64,000 nt of DNA from Herminiimonas fonticola (lineage in GTDB: Bacteria > Pseudomonadota > Gammaproteobacteria > Burkholderiales > Burkholderiaceae_D), in the NCBI RefSeq assembly GCF_003293745.1, contig NZ_PTLZ01000005.1:62001-126000 (forward strand), written 5' to 3'. Shown here one piece after another: positions 9,275 through 17,701 of the stretch (position 1 is the stretch's first letter; each line of letters begins with the position of its first letter). The notes under the pieces were generated by a model. That model worked only from the letters and a program-made list of their open reading frames with translations, had not been told where the DNA came from and did no database searches. A program made the translations under genes and the position numbers.

Positions 9275-9405
9275 AAGAATCGTGTAAATCAGAGAAAAAA
9301 CACTTTACGTCGTATTTTCTTCTGTTGTAAGGTCTTTGTCTTGAGAGGCATGCATGGCCAGTGTTGCAGCTACTCTGTATTTTTACAATCCTCAGGAGAA
9401 AATAT

Positions 9406-10551
9406 ATGCAGTTCAAGACCAGAATGATTCCGTTGGCCGGCCTGATTGCGTTTGCTCTCGCAGGGACTGCCGTGGCACAAGAACAAGTTATCAAGATTGG
9501 TAGCGTCGCACCTATCACCGGCACCGATGCACACATGGGCAAGGATAATGAAAACGGCGCCAGAATGGCCGTCGAAGAATTGAACGCCAAAGGCACCACT
9601 ATCGCCGGCAAGAAGGTGAAATTCCAGCTGCTGGCAGAGGACGATGCATCCGATCCGAAACAGGCGACCGCAGCTGCGCAAAAACTCGTCGATGCCAAAG
9701 TAGCCGTCGTGATCGGCCATCTGAATTCAGGCACCACCATCCCTGCTTCACGGATTTACTCGAATGCCGGCATCCCGCAAATCTCGCCATCCGCGACCAA
9801 TCCAAAGTACACGCAACAAGGATTCAAAACCGCTTTCCGCGTAGTGGCCAATGACGCGCAACTCGGTCAGGTACTTGGTCAGTACGCAGTCAAAACACTG
9901 GGTGGCAAAAGCATCGCCGTCATCGATGACCGCACTGCATACGGGCAAGGCGTCGCCGACGAATTCGCCAAAGGCGTCAAAGGAGCAGGCGGCGCCATCG
10001 TTGCCAGCCAATACACCAACAACAAGGCAACCGACTTCAATGCAATCCTGACCTCTATCAAATCCAAGAAACCCGACATCATTTTCTTCGGCGGCATGGA
10101 TGCGGTTGGCGGCCCTATGATGCGCCAGATGAAACAGCTGGGCATCAATGCCAAGTTCATGGGTGGCGATGGCATCTGCACCGGTTCATTAGCAGGTCTG
10201 GCGGGAGATGCGCTGGCCGATAACCAGGTCGTTTGCGCTGAAGCTGGCGGCGTGCCGGAAGCACGTAGAAAAGGCGTGGAAGATTTCCGCGCTGCGTACA
10301 AAAAACGCTTCGGCATTGATGTGGTCTACACTGCTGCCTACGCCTACGATGCAACCTTCGCCGCTGTCGAAGCGATGAAAAAAGCCGGCTCGACTGAAGC
10401 TGCCAAATATCTGCCCGAGCTGGCGAAGATCAATTACCCGGGCATTACCGGCACGATTGCCTTCGATGCAAAAGGCGATATCAAGGATGGCACGCTGACG
10501 CTGTATACCTACAAGGGCGGCAAACGCGAAATACTGGCAGTCACCAAGTAA
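9406..10551 (+). CDS. Branched-chain amino-acid type ABC transporter substrate-binding protein (LivK/LivJ family)
   Basis: 381-residue periplasmic binding protein with a signal peptide (residues 1-24, FALAGTAVAQ) followed by the type I fold. Family features are KIGSVAPITGTDAHMGKD, NGARMAVEELN, AVVIGHLNSGTTIPASRIY, and IAVIDDRTAYGQGVADEF. The ATG at 9406 has CAGGAGA seven bases upstream; the open frame upstream lacks a signal. It stands as a single gene with its own terminator and no adjacent permease, so it probably delivers ligand to Liv permease subunits encoded elsewhere, possibly those at 13969-17609 (inference). Confidence 0.9.
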   Translation: MQFKTRMIPLAGLIAFALAGTAVAQEQVIKIGSVAPITGTDAHMGKDNENGARMAVEELNAKGTTIAGKKVKFQLLAEDDASDPKQATAAAQKLVDAKVAVVIGHLNSGTTIPASRIYSNAGIPQISPSATNPKYTQQGFKTAFRVVANDAQLGQVLGQYAVKTLGGKSIAVIDDRTAYGQGVADEFAKGVKGAGGAIVASQYTNNKATDFNAILTSIKSKKPDIIFFGGMDAVGGPMMRQMKQLGINAKFMGGDGICTGSLAGLAGDALADNQVVCAEAGGVPEARRKGVEDFRAAYKKRFGIDVVYTAAYAYDATFAAVEAMKKAGSTEAAKYLPELAKINYPGITGTIAFDAKGDIKDGTLTLYTYKGGKREILAVTK

Positions 10552-10570
10552 ATTATTTAAGTTTCATGCA

Positions 10571-10602
10571 AGCCTCGCGACTCAAAACCGCGAGGCTTTT
10601 TT
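10571..10602 (+). terminator. Intrinsic terminator of the 9406-10551 binding-protein gene
   Basis: Stem AGCCTCGCG with CGCGAGGCT, 9-base loop, then a run of six T. It lies 20 bases after the stop codon. Confidence 0.9.
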
Positions 10603-10636
10603 ATTGCTGTAACAGGACGAATAAATCTGAACAGAC

Positions 10637-10670
10637 AAAAATAAAGCGCTCCGAAGAGCGCTTTATTTTT
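10637..10670. terminator. Terminator with cUUCGg tetraloop, end of leftward liv/amidase unit
   Basis: AAATAAAGCGCTC pairs with GAGCGCTTTATTT around CGAA. Read leftward the loop is TTCG closed by C-G, the very stable cUUCGg tetraloop. It follows the XRE-cupin gene, which ends at 10713. The same AAGCGCTC-CGAA-GAGCGCTT core recurs at 19221-19249. Confidence 0.85.
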
Positions 10671-10712
10671 TAGAGCTGTAGTACTCATCCTCAATTTCAA
10701 ACTGCATGTACA

Positions 10713-11303
10713 CTAGAACGTCGCGGGAGAATTAACCCATAAAACCTTGGCGACAACCTCGCCTACATTGCTATAACCATGCGGCACATTACTGGCAAAC
10801 GTAAACACATCGCCAGGGCCGATGATATAGCGCTCATCACCCAGGCGCAGCTCAATTGTTCCTTCCAGCACATATCCCACTTCTTCACCTACATGCTCGA
10901 TCTGGCCATCACTGGCTGCGCCCGGTTCCACGATATGTATATTCGCCTGCAGCAAACCGCCGCGCGTCGGTAGTACCAAACGCTCCATCGAGATGCCACC
11001 GGTCTTGATGACAGGCCGTTCGCCCACTCGCAACACCGGACCTACTGCCGGCATTTCTTCCGACATCAAGGTCGAGATATTGGTATCCAATGCCATCGCC
11101 AGCCTATGTAACATCGCCAGTGATGGTGTTGCCGTACCTCGTTCTATCTTGGATACCAGACTTTCTGAACATGCCGCTTTTTGCGACAACTGCATCAAGG
11201 TCAAGCCTGCCACCAAACGAGCGTGACGCAGCCGCACACCAAGCCCGGAGACTGATGCCTTTTTTTCGACAGACGCAGAACTTGAGACAGGATCGCGTTT
11301 CAT
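10713..11303 (-). CDS. XRE-family regulator with C-terminal cupin domain
   Basis: 196-residue transcription factor. A lambda-repressor-like helix-turn-helix occupies about residues 20-77 (LRHARLVAGLTLMQLSQKA, SLVSKIERGTATPSL). A small-molecule-sensing cupin barrel follows at about 115-190 (GEEVGYVLEGTIELRLGDE, GDVFTFASNVPHGYSNVG). Proteins of this layout often control transport and catabolism of amines, amino acids or amides. It is the last gene of the leftward unit with the Liv transporter and two amidohydrolases, so it is the leading candidate to bind the repeats at 18911-18968 (inference). I used the ATG at 11303; TTG two codons earlier is possible. Confidence 0.9.
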   Translation of the reverse strand: MKRDPVSSSASVEKKASVSGLGVRLRHARLVAGLTLMQLSQKAACSESLVSKIERGTATPSLAMLHRLAMALDTNISTLMSEEMPAVGPVLRVGERPVIKTGGISMERLVLPTRGGLLQANIHIVEPGAASDGQIEHVGEEVGYVLEGTIELRLGDERYIIGPGDVFTFASNVPHGYSNVGEVVAKVLWVNSPATF

Positions 11304-11351
11304 CTGCAATTTCTCGATTCGTTAAAAAACTGGTTTGAACTTTCCGGACTG

Positions 11352-12647
11352 CTATCGATTTGCCAGCTCTACCAATGTGTATGCGAGGGCTTGCACACCG
11401 AGGTATAAATCTTCAGGTGCGGTTTCCTCGGCGGCATTGTGACTGATTCCGCCCTTGCTTGGCACAAAAATCATCGCAGTCGGGCAATGCTCGGCCAGAT
11501 ACATGGCGTCGTGGAAGGCACCCGAGGTCAGTTTTTGCGGATCGCCGCGCTTGGCTTGATGACCGGCACGCATGCAGGCGCGTTCGATCAAACTCAGCAT
11601 ATCGGCAGGAAAATGCGTAGGTGGACGCGAAAAAAAACAATCGAAGGAAATATTGCCGCGCCATTGATGGCTAGTCGTGATCTCCGCCAGAAACTGCTCA
11701 AAACGCTCCAGCACATCGGCATCGACACAACGCACATCGATCGTGAAATCAACTTTGCCGGGAATTGTATTCACCGAATTCGGACCGACCTGCCAGCGTC
11801 CCAAAGTCAATCGCAAATTGCTGGCCGCCTGTTTGGCCGCATACACATACAACTGCTGCGCGATAGCGACAGCAGCCATCATCGCGTCGCTACGCTCATC
11901 CATAGGCGTGGTGCCGGCATGTGCCGCCATGCCTATGCACTCTACCTTGTACCAGCGCACACTCTGTATGCCGGTCACGACACCCAATGCGGCATGGGCA
12001 CGTTCCAGCACCGGTCCTTGTTCGATATGCAGTTCTACACAAGAAGCGATCGGCAACGCCAGTGGTCTACGACTCACGTCGGCGGATGCCAGCAACGCCG
12101 CATCGACTGCCTCGCCAAATGTAATGTTGTCGCCATCACGTACTTCACGATAAGCCGGCAAACGCGATGGATCGACAAAGGCGCTGGAACCCATCGCGCC
12201 GGGGCCGAAGCGACTGCCCTCTTCATTGGTCCACGCCACCACTTCAATCGCACGACGGGTAGTAATACCGGCATCATTCAAGGCGGCGATCACTTCCAGT
12301 CCGGCCAGCACGCCATATGCACCATCCAGCTTGCCACCAACCGGTTGCGTATCGGCGTGACTACCTGTCAGTACCGGCGGCAAGTCAGTCGTGCCGAGCC
12401 TACGGAAAAACAAATTCGCACAATCATCGGTTTCTACTTCACAGCCCAAAGCGCGCGCGGTAGCGATCAGATGACGCCGTGCATCCAGATCAATTTGCGT
12501 CAAGGTCTCACGTGCTACGCCGCCATCGTCGCGACCACCGAACGCTGCCAGTGCAGCGATCGCATTTTGCAAACGCTCGTTATTGATACTGTCTTGCGTC
12601 TTTTCAGCGGGAGAAATAGATGCATCCTGCATAGTTTGATTCGTCAT
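11352..12647 (-). CDS. M20-type Zn hydrolase: N-carbamoyl-L-amino acid / allantoate amidohydrolase family
   Basis: 431 residues. It belongs to the AmaB/HyuC/AllC group of dinuclear metallo-hydrolases that split N-carbamoyl amino acids, ureidopropionate or allantoate. Visible metal-site segments are VLTGSHADTQPVGGKLDGAYG, WTNEEGSRFGPGAMGS, SCVELHIEQGPVLE, and the C-terminal VPSKGGISHNAAEE. The dimerisation lid region with MAAHAGTTPMDERSDAM is also present. The ATG at 12647 has AGGACATC before it and lies 10 bases past the amidase stop; the open frame upstream is amidase DNA. The exact substrate cannot be told from sequence. Confidence 0.88.
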   Translation of the reverse strand: MTNQTMQDASISPAEKTQDSINNERLQNAIAALAAFGGRDDGGVARETLTQIDLDARRHLIATARALGCEVETDDCANLFFRRLGTTDLPPVLTGSHADTQPVGGKLDGAYGVLAGLEVIAALNDAGITTRRAIEVVAWTNEEGSRFGPGAMGSSAFVDPSRLPAYREVRDGDNITFGEAVDAALLASADVSRRPLALPIASCVELHIEQGPVLERAHAALGVVTGIQSVRWYKVECIGMAAHAGTTPMDERSDAMMAAVAIAQQLYVYAAKQAASNLRLTLGRWQVGPNSVNTIPGKVDFTIDVRCVDADVLERFEQFLAEITTSHQWRGNISFDCFFSRPPTHFPADMLSLIERACMRAGHQAKRGDPQKLTSGAFHDAMYLAEHCPTAMIFVPSKGGISHNAAEETAPEDLYLGVQALAYTLVELANR

Positions 12648-12657
12648 GATGTCCTGT

Positions 12658-13956
12658 TCAGTTGTTCGAGGCAAAAACGCGCTCGAGTAAATTTGCTGCC
12701 GACAGTACGCGGGCATCGCCCCAGCGCGGGCCGGTAAGCGTCACACCCAATGGCATACCGCCCGGGCCATTGCCCAAGGGAACGTGCACGCAAGGATTGC
12801 CGAGCAGCGACCACATGCGATTGAAGATGGGATCGCCGGTGATGGAGAGTCCTGCCGGCGCCTCACCCTCGGTACTTGGGGAAAGCAGGATATCCACCTT
12901 GTCGAACACGCCCGTCACCATCTGACGCGATGCAACAGCCAAGGCCTGAGCTGCTACATAGGACGTGCCATCGATGGCCTTGCCTGCTTCCAGCAAAACG
13001 GCAAACGCATCACTGAAACCTTCCGGATGCGTCCGCGCTTCGGGAGCAAATGCAGCCGCTGCCTCATAACCCATGATGCGGATCTGCGCATCGGTCAGGC
13101 CAGCACAAGGTGCCGGCAAATCGACGTCGCTGATGATCGCACCGGCTTGTTCCAACAAGCGCGCGGCTTGCTCAAGCACGGCGCGCGCACCTTCGCCTGC
13201 GCGCTCCCAATGCGGCGTACGGCAAATACCGATACGCAATCTTGACGGCGCTGCATCCGCATTCAAACCCTCAGATAAAGGCAGACGCGCCAGCGCACCT
13301 ATGAAAAAAGCTGCGTCGCCAACACTGCGTGTCAGCACGCCCACGGTATCCAGACTTGGCGACAGCGATTTGATCCCCGCCAGCGACAAGGTGCCGTAAG
13401 TAGGTTTGTAGCCAACCACGCCGCAATATGCAGCAGGTCGAATAATCGATCCCGCTGTTTGCGTGGCGAATGCGGCGGGCACCATGCCGCAGGCAACTGC
13501 GGCAGCGGAGCCGCTGGACGAACCACCAGGTGTATGGTCGGCAACCGCGCGTGGATTACGCGTCGCTCCAGGACGGAAAGTGGCGAACTCGGTAGTCACG
13601 GTTTTACCCATGATCACCGCACCCGCACTACGGCTGGCGGCAACACAAGCGGCGTCTACCAAGGGTCGATGATTTTCATAAATCGGTGAACCGTAGGTAG
13701 TCGGCATATCTGCCGTATCCATCAAATCCTTGACCGCGATAGGCAGGCCGTACAACAAACCTGAGTGCGCTTGCGTCTCAAGCAGACGTGCCTGCTTGAT
13801 CACGAGCTCTGGATCAAAATGTTGCCAGGCATGGACAGCGGGTTCCAACTCTTCTATGCGTGCAATGCCGGCGCGTGCCACCGCCTCCACAGAAACTTCA
13901 CGACGTGCAATGCATGCTGCCAGTTCCTTCAGGGATGAGTTAGCGTAATTTTTCAA
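12658..13956 (-). CDS. Amidase signature (AS) family enzyme
   Basis: 432 residues. Ser-cisSer-Lys amidase with the catalytic Lys in YGLPIAVKDLMDTA (residue near 73) and the glycine/serine-rich signature GGSSSGSAAAVACGM, followed by the nucleophile region AFATQTAGSIIRPA. These enzymes hydrolyse amides, carbamates or allophanate-like compounds in the cytoplasm. The start is TTG at 13956 with GGGG eight bases before it; no ATG gives a complete N-terminus. It lies 12 bases after livF and 10 before the M20 hydrolase, so it is part of the transporter unit. Confidence 0.88.
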   Translation of the reverse strand: MKNYANSSLKELAACIARREVSVEAVARAGIARIEELEPAVHAWQHFDPELVIKQARLLETQAHSGLLYGLPIAVKDLMDTADMPTTYGSPIYENHRPLVDAACVAASRSAGAVIMGKTVTTEFATFRPGATRNPRAVADHTPGGSSSGSAAAVACGMVPAAFATQTAGSIIRPAAYCGVVGYKPTYGTLSLAGIKSLSPSLDTVGVLTRSVGDAAFFIGALARLPLSEGLNADAAPSRLRIGICRTPHWERAGEGARAVLEQAARLLEQAGAIISDVDLPAPCAGLTDAQIRIMGYEAAAAFAPEARTHPEGFSDAFAVLLEAGKAIDGTSYVAAQALAVASRQMVTGVFDKVDILLSPSTEGEAPAGLSITGDPIFNRMWSLLGNPCVHVPLGNGPGGMPLGVTLTGPRWGDARVLSAANLLERVFASNN

Positions 13957-13968
13957 TGAGCGCCCCGA

Positions 13969-14676
13969 TCAACCGAAGTAAGCGGAACGCACATCGTCAT
14001 TGCTGGCCAATGCTTCGGCCGTGCCTTGCGCCATGACGCGGCCCTGCGACAGCACGTAACCATAGTGTGAAATCGCCAGCGTCTGGCGCGCGTTCTGCTC
14101 CACCAGCAGCACCGTGATGCCCATCGCGTTGATCTGCTTGATGACCTTGAAATTTTCTTTGACGTAGAGCGGCGACAAGCCCAGCGACGGTTCATCAATC
14201 ACCAGCAGTTGCGGCTCCGCCATCAAGCCGCGTCCGATGGACACCATGGCCTGCTCGCCACCCGACATGGTGCCGGCAAATTGGGTCGCCCGTTCCTTGA
14301 GGCGTGGGAAAATTTCATAGACACGTTCCAGGCGCTGCGCCACGACAGACTTATCCGTGACCAGGAAGGCGCCGAGGGCCAGATTTTCAGCCACGCTCAT
14401 GCGCGGAAAAACCTTGCGGCCTTCCGGTATGCAGGAGATGCCGCTGGCGATAATCGCATGGGTTTTTTCACCAGCCAGATTGCGCCCGCCCCACAGAATT
14501 TCTCCCTGACGTGGCGGCGTCAAGCCGAGTATCGAGCGTATCAGCGTGCTCTTGCCGGCACCGTTGGCACCGAGGATGCAAGTGATTTTTCCAGGTGCAA
14601 CGTCGATAGAAACGTCATGCAATACATTGACCTTGTCGTAGCCGGTAGTCAGTCCTTTGACGCTCAAGTTGCTCAT
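13969..14676 (-). CDS. livF: Branched-chain amino-acid type ABC transporter ATP-binding protein LivF
   Basis: 235-residue cytoplasmic ATPase of a HAAT-family importer. Walker [10 protein letters not shown], signature [15 protein letters not shown] and Walker [14 protein letters not shown] are all intact. Its ATG overlaps the livG stop by four bases. In the heterodimer with LivG, this subunit carries the canonical signature motif, which matters because LivG here does not. Confidence 0.95.
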   Translation of the reverse strand: MSNLSVKGLTTGYDKVNVLHDVSIDVAPGKITCILGANGAGKSTLIRSILGLTPPRQGEILWGGRNLAGEKTHAIIASGISCIPEGRKVFPRMSVAENLALGAFLVTDKSVVAQRLERVYEIFPRLKERATQFAGTMSGGEQAMVSIGRGLMAEPQLLVIDEPSLGLSPLYVKENFKVIKQINAMGITVLLVEQNARQTLAISHYGYVLSQGRVMAQGTAEALASNDDVRSAYFG

Positions 14677-15515
14677 TCATCTTCTCCCAGATAAGCGGTC
14701 TGTACATTCGGATCGGCAGTGATTTCCGCGTAAGTACCCTCGGCAATTTTTTTGCCGTAGTTGAAAACGATGCAGCGATCGGTGATGCGTTTGATCACAT
14801 TCATTTCATGTTCGATCAAGACCACGCTCAGATTCGACAACTTGCTGCGCACTTGCAGAATGTCATCCATCAAGGCTTCTGTTTCATCGTGCGTCATGCC
14901 GGCCGATGGTTCATCGAGCAGCAGCAGACGCGGTTCGCTCAACAGTGCGCGACATACTTCAATGCGGCGTCTATCGATCATGGTGAAGGTTTCCACCGGC
15001 TCGAACATGCGTGCCACCAACGGTGGGCTGAAGATGTTGAGCAGCGCTTCAACCTTGGCGACATAGGCGTCGTACTCGGCACGAAAAGCCTTGCGACGGA
15101 ACAGATTGAAAAACAAACCGTGCTGCATGTGCTGGTAGTCGCCGATGACGATATTGTCGAACACCGTCAATGGCAGTGACAGACGCGAACGCTGGAAGGT
15201 ACGCGCGACGCCGCTGCGATAAATTTCCTGTGGTGTCTGGCCTATCACTTCGCGACCCTGATACGTGATGCTGCCGCTGCTGGCCTTGTACAAGCCGGTC
15301 AGCACATTGAAAAAGGTGGTCTTGCCGGAGCCATTGGGGCCCAGCAGGCCGAGCACTTCGCCTTCGACTATGTGCAGATTCAGCTGATCGAGTGCGGTCA
15401 GGCCGCCGAAACGCATGGTGACATCGCGCGCGCTGACCAGGGTGTTCGCACTTGTAGCAGGCATGCTTGCTGAATTCATTGCTGGATTCGCTTCTATTTT
15501 CATGATTGCGCTCAT
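14673..15515 (-). CDS. livG: Branched-chain amino-acid type ABC transporter ATP-binding protein LivG (degenerate signature)
   Basis: 280 residues. Walker A is GPNGSGKTT (residues 59-67) and Walker [11 protein letters not shown] (197-206). The helical domain before the D-loop reads [15 protein letters not shown] (177-191), where LivG proteins normally have a YGQQRR-like signature, so the ATP-contacting signature is degenerate. An unusually long N-terminus (about 27 residues of Ala/Ser/Met-rich sequence) precedes the fold. Its start overlaps the livM stop by four bases. Confidence 0.93.
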   Translation of the reverse strand: MSAIMKIEANPAMNSASMPATSANTLVSARDVTMRFGGLTALDQLNLHIVEGEVLGLLGPNGSGKTTFFNVLTGLYKASSGSITYQGREVIGQTPQEIYRSGVARTFQRSRLSLPLTVFDNIVIGDYQHMQHGLFFNLFRRKAFRAEYDAYVAKVEALLNIFSPPLVARMFEPVETFTMIDRRRIEVCRALLSEPRLLLLDEPSAGMTHDETEALMDDILQVRSKLSNLSVVLIEHEMNVIKRITDRCIVFNYGKKIAEGTYAEITADPNVQTAYLGEDE

Positions 15516-16678
15516 TGGGCCGCCTTCCGGGAAAAGAACAGTCGTGTTTTGCGCGGCAACAAACCATCAGGACGGAACAGCAAGATGCCGATCACCAGAA
15601 CTGCATACAACAAGACCCGATACTCTTGAATGAACTGCAGTTTTTCCGGCAGCATCATGACAATAATCGCTGCAGGAATCAGGCCGATGACATTGCCAAG
15701 ACCGCCGAGGATCGTGATCGACAGCAGCAACAGCGAATCGGCGAACGTGAAATTGTTCGGTGCGACAAAACCGACCATCATGCCGTACACGCTACCGGCA
15801 ACACCGGCGAAAAAATTTCCGAGTGTGAAGGCAATCACTTTCCAGCGCACGATATGCAGGCCGAAAGTAGATGCGGCAGTTTCATCTGTTCGTACCACGT
15901 CCATGCTCAAACCTACCCATGAACGCTCCAATGCCTTGATCAACACAAAGGCACAGACAAACAGCAGCAAGCTCAACAATACGTAGTTCACATAGAAGGA
16001 AAACTCAATCCCAAACAGGGTAAAGTTTTCGTTGAAGACATACCCGAACAAGGTCATGCCGGGCACTTGCAAACCCTGCGGTCCGCCCAATACGTCGTTG
16101 ACTTCAAGGAAGGTTTTGAACAGGATGCCGAATGCGATCGTCACCAGAGCCGCGTAGTGACCACGTGTGCGTAACACAGGCCAGATCAGGATGGAACCGA
16201 TGATTGCGGCAACCGCTCCGGCAATCGCGATATTCGCCAACGATGGCAAGCCGGTATGCGTCGCCAGCACCGCCGTGGTGTAACTACCGATGCCGAAGAA
16301 AGCCGCGCCGGAAAAATTGCTCACTCCGGAAAATCCGAATTGCAGGGTCAAACCCATGCAGGCAATCGCATACAACAGGACGCCGCCTATCATCAGCAAA
16401 ACGAAGTGGCTGTCGTAAAACGCAGCTACCAATGACAATGCAGCCAGCAGTGACCAGACGCGCGCCAGACCGGGACGGCTGGCCGCTGCCTTTTCTATGC
16501 GTTCTACCGTGCCCAGTTTTTTCCCCAGCAAGGTAAGTATCAGTGCCAGAACAATCAATGCACCGACCGCCAATTGCGACTCTGCATGCAGGAACAACCA
16601 CATGTAGATACTGATCCCGAGCGTCGCCAGGCCCAGCACCAGCGCTGCTGATTTCTTATTCAATTGAATGTCTTTCAT
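15512..16678 (-). CDS. livM: Branched-chain amino-acid type ABC transporter permease LivM
   Basis: 388-residue inner-membrane permease with about ten hydrophobic segments. Family landmarks are LTLQFGFSGVSNFSGAAFFGIGSYTTA and RTDETAASTFGLHIVRWKV. The start lies one base beyond the livH stop. It should pair with LivH to form the channel. The first 90 residues hold extra membrane segments, common in the longer LivM forms. Confidence 0.93.
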   Translation of the reverse strand: MKDIQLNKKSAALVLGLATLGISIYMWLFLHAESQLAVGALIVLALILTLLGKKLGTVERIEKAAASRPGLARVWSLLAALSLVAAFYDSHFVLLMIGGVLLYAIACMGLTLQFGFSGVSNFSGAAFFGIGSYTTAVLATHTGLPSLANIAIAGAVAAIIGSILIWPVLRTRGHYAALVTIAFGILFKTFLEVNDVLGGPQGLQVPGMTLFGYVFNENFTLFGIEFSFYVNYVLLSLLLFVCAFVLIKALERSWVGLSMDVVRTDETAASTFGLHIVRWKVIAFTLGNFFAGVAGSVYGMMVGFVAPNNFTFADSLLLLSITILGGLGNVIGLIPAAIIVMMLPEKLQFIQEYRVLLYAVLVIGILLFRPDGLLPRKTRLFFSRKAAQ

Positions 16679-16679
16679 A

Positions 16680-17609
16680 TCAGACCCGTTCGCTAGATTT
16701 TTCGGCTATCAGCCCGGTTGGTTTCCATGCCATCAAAATAATGACGACTGCAAATGCGAAGACGTCCTTGTAGGCGCTCGGGATATTCGGGATCAGTGCC
16801 GGCAGCGTTGCACTACCCAATACCTGCAGGCCGGCGAACAGGAAGCCGCCGATGATCGCTCCGTAAATATTTCCCAGGCCGCCGAGTATCGCTGCCGCAA
16901 AGCCGATCACGCCCAACAGCAAACCGACGTTGAAGTTGATCTCGTTGTAATACAGGCCGTTCATGACGCCAGCCAAAGCAGCCATCGCAGAACCGAGTGC
17001 GAAAGTCAGCAACACTACGGCTTCAAAATTGATGCCCATCAGGCGTGCTGTTTCACCGTCCTGCGCCACGGCGCGGATTGCCATGCCAAGGCGGGTGCGT
17101 GTGATCAGAAAGTGCACGCCTGCAATGACTGCCAGACCGCTCAACAAAAGAATCACATTGTCTGCACGTAAAGCGAAGCCGCCGATATCGATGGCATCCG
17201 TCGGCAGCAGGGAAGGAAATGGCTGTGAATTCGAGCCGTCCGGATAGAACAAGCGCACTGCTTCGCGCATGACCGTACCCAGCATCAGGGTCGCCAGCAG
17301 CGTATTGAGTGCCGGCGCTTTACGCAGCGGCAGCACCAGCCATTTGGCAATCGCCGCGCCCAGCAAACCTGTTACACATACTGCCGCCAGCACAACTGCC
17401 AGCAAGCGTATCCACGGAGAACCTATGTCCAGCATCATCACGCCCGTCGATGCGCTAAGGCCTGCAAACGCACCGACCATCAAGGTATCGCCGTGCGAAA
17501 ACTTGATGACATCCAGCACGCCAAAAAACAAGGTGAAACCGACTGCGACCATGGCGTAAATCATGCCCAGCATCAGTCCGTTGAAAATATATTGGCTGAT
17601 TACACTCAT
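16680..17609 (-). CDS. livH: Branched-chain amino-acid type ABC transporter permease LivH
   Basis: 309-residue permease with eight or so membrane spans. Typical stretches are NGLMLGMIYAMVAVGFTLFFGV, VIKFSHGDTLMVGAF, and GFAAAILGGLGNIYGAIIGGF. GGAGAGAG lies just before the ATG. It is separated from the upstream binding-protein gene by 92 bases holding a 28-base perfect palindrome, which may set relative expression of binding protein and membrane parts. Confidence 0.93.
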   Translation of the reverse strand: MSVISQYIFNGLMLGMIYAMVAVGFTLFFGVLDVIKFSHGDTLMVGAFAGLSASTGVMMLDIGSPWIRLLAVVLAAVCVTGLLGAAIAKWLVLPLRKAPALNTLLATLMLGTVMREAVRLFYPDGSNSQPFPSLLPTDAIDIGGFALRADNVILLLSGLAVIAGVHFLITRTRLGMAIRAVAQDGETARLMGINFEAVVLLTFALGSAMAALAGVMNGLYYNEINFNVGLLLGVIGFAAAILGGLGNIYGAIIGGFLFAGLQVLGSATLPALIPNIPSAYKDVFAFAVVIILMAWKPTGLIAEKSSERV

Positions 17610-17635
17610 CGCTCTCTCCGTTTGTATCCAATCTT

Positions 17636-17663
17636 GCTGCAGGCCGGGCGCCCGGCCTGCAGC
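17636..17663. repeat. 28-base perfect GC palindrome between binding-protein gene and livH
   Basis: GCTGCAGGCCGGGC is followed at once by its exact reverse complement. In RNA it forms a very stable stem. Such elements between a periplasmic binding-protein gene and its permease genes commonly reduce read-through or protect the upstream message, so binding protein is made in excess. There is no T-run. Confidence 0.75.
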
Positions 17664-17701
17664 TTCGTGCCTACTTCACATCCGCCTTATTTGGCAGACG
17701 A

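Noticed and set aside
11439-12737. 432-codon open frame on the + strand
   Set aside because: It is antisense to the M20-type hydrolase and has a His/Arg/Gln-rich composition typical of shadows.
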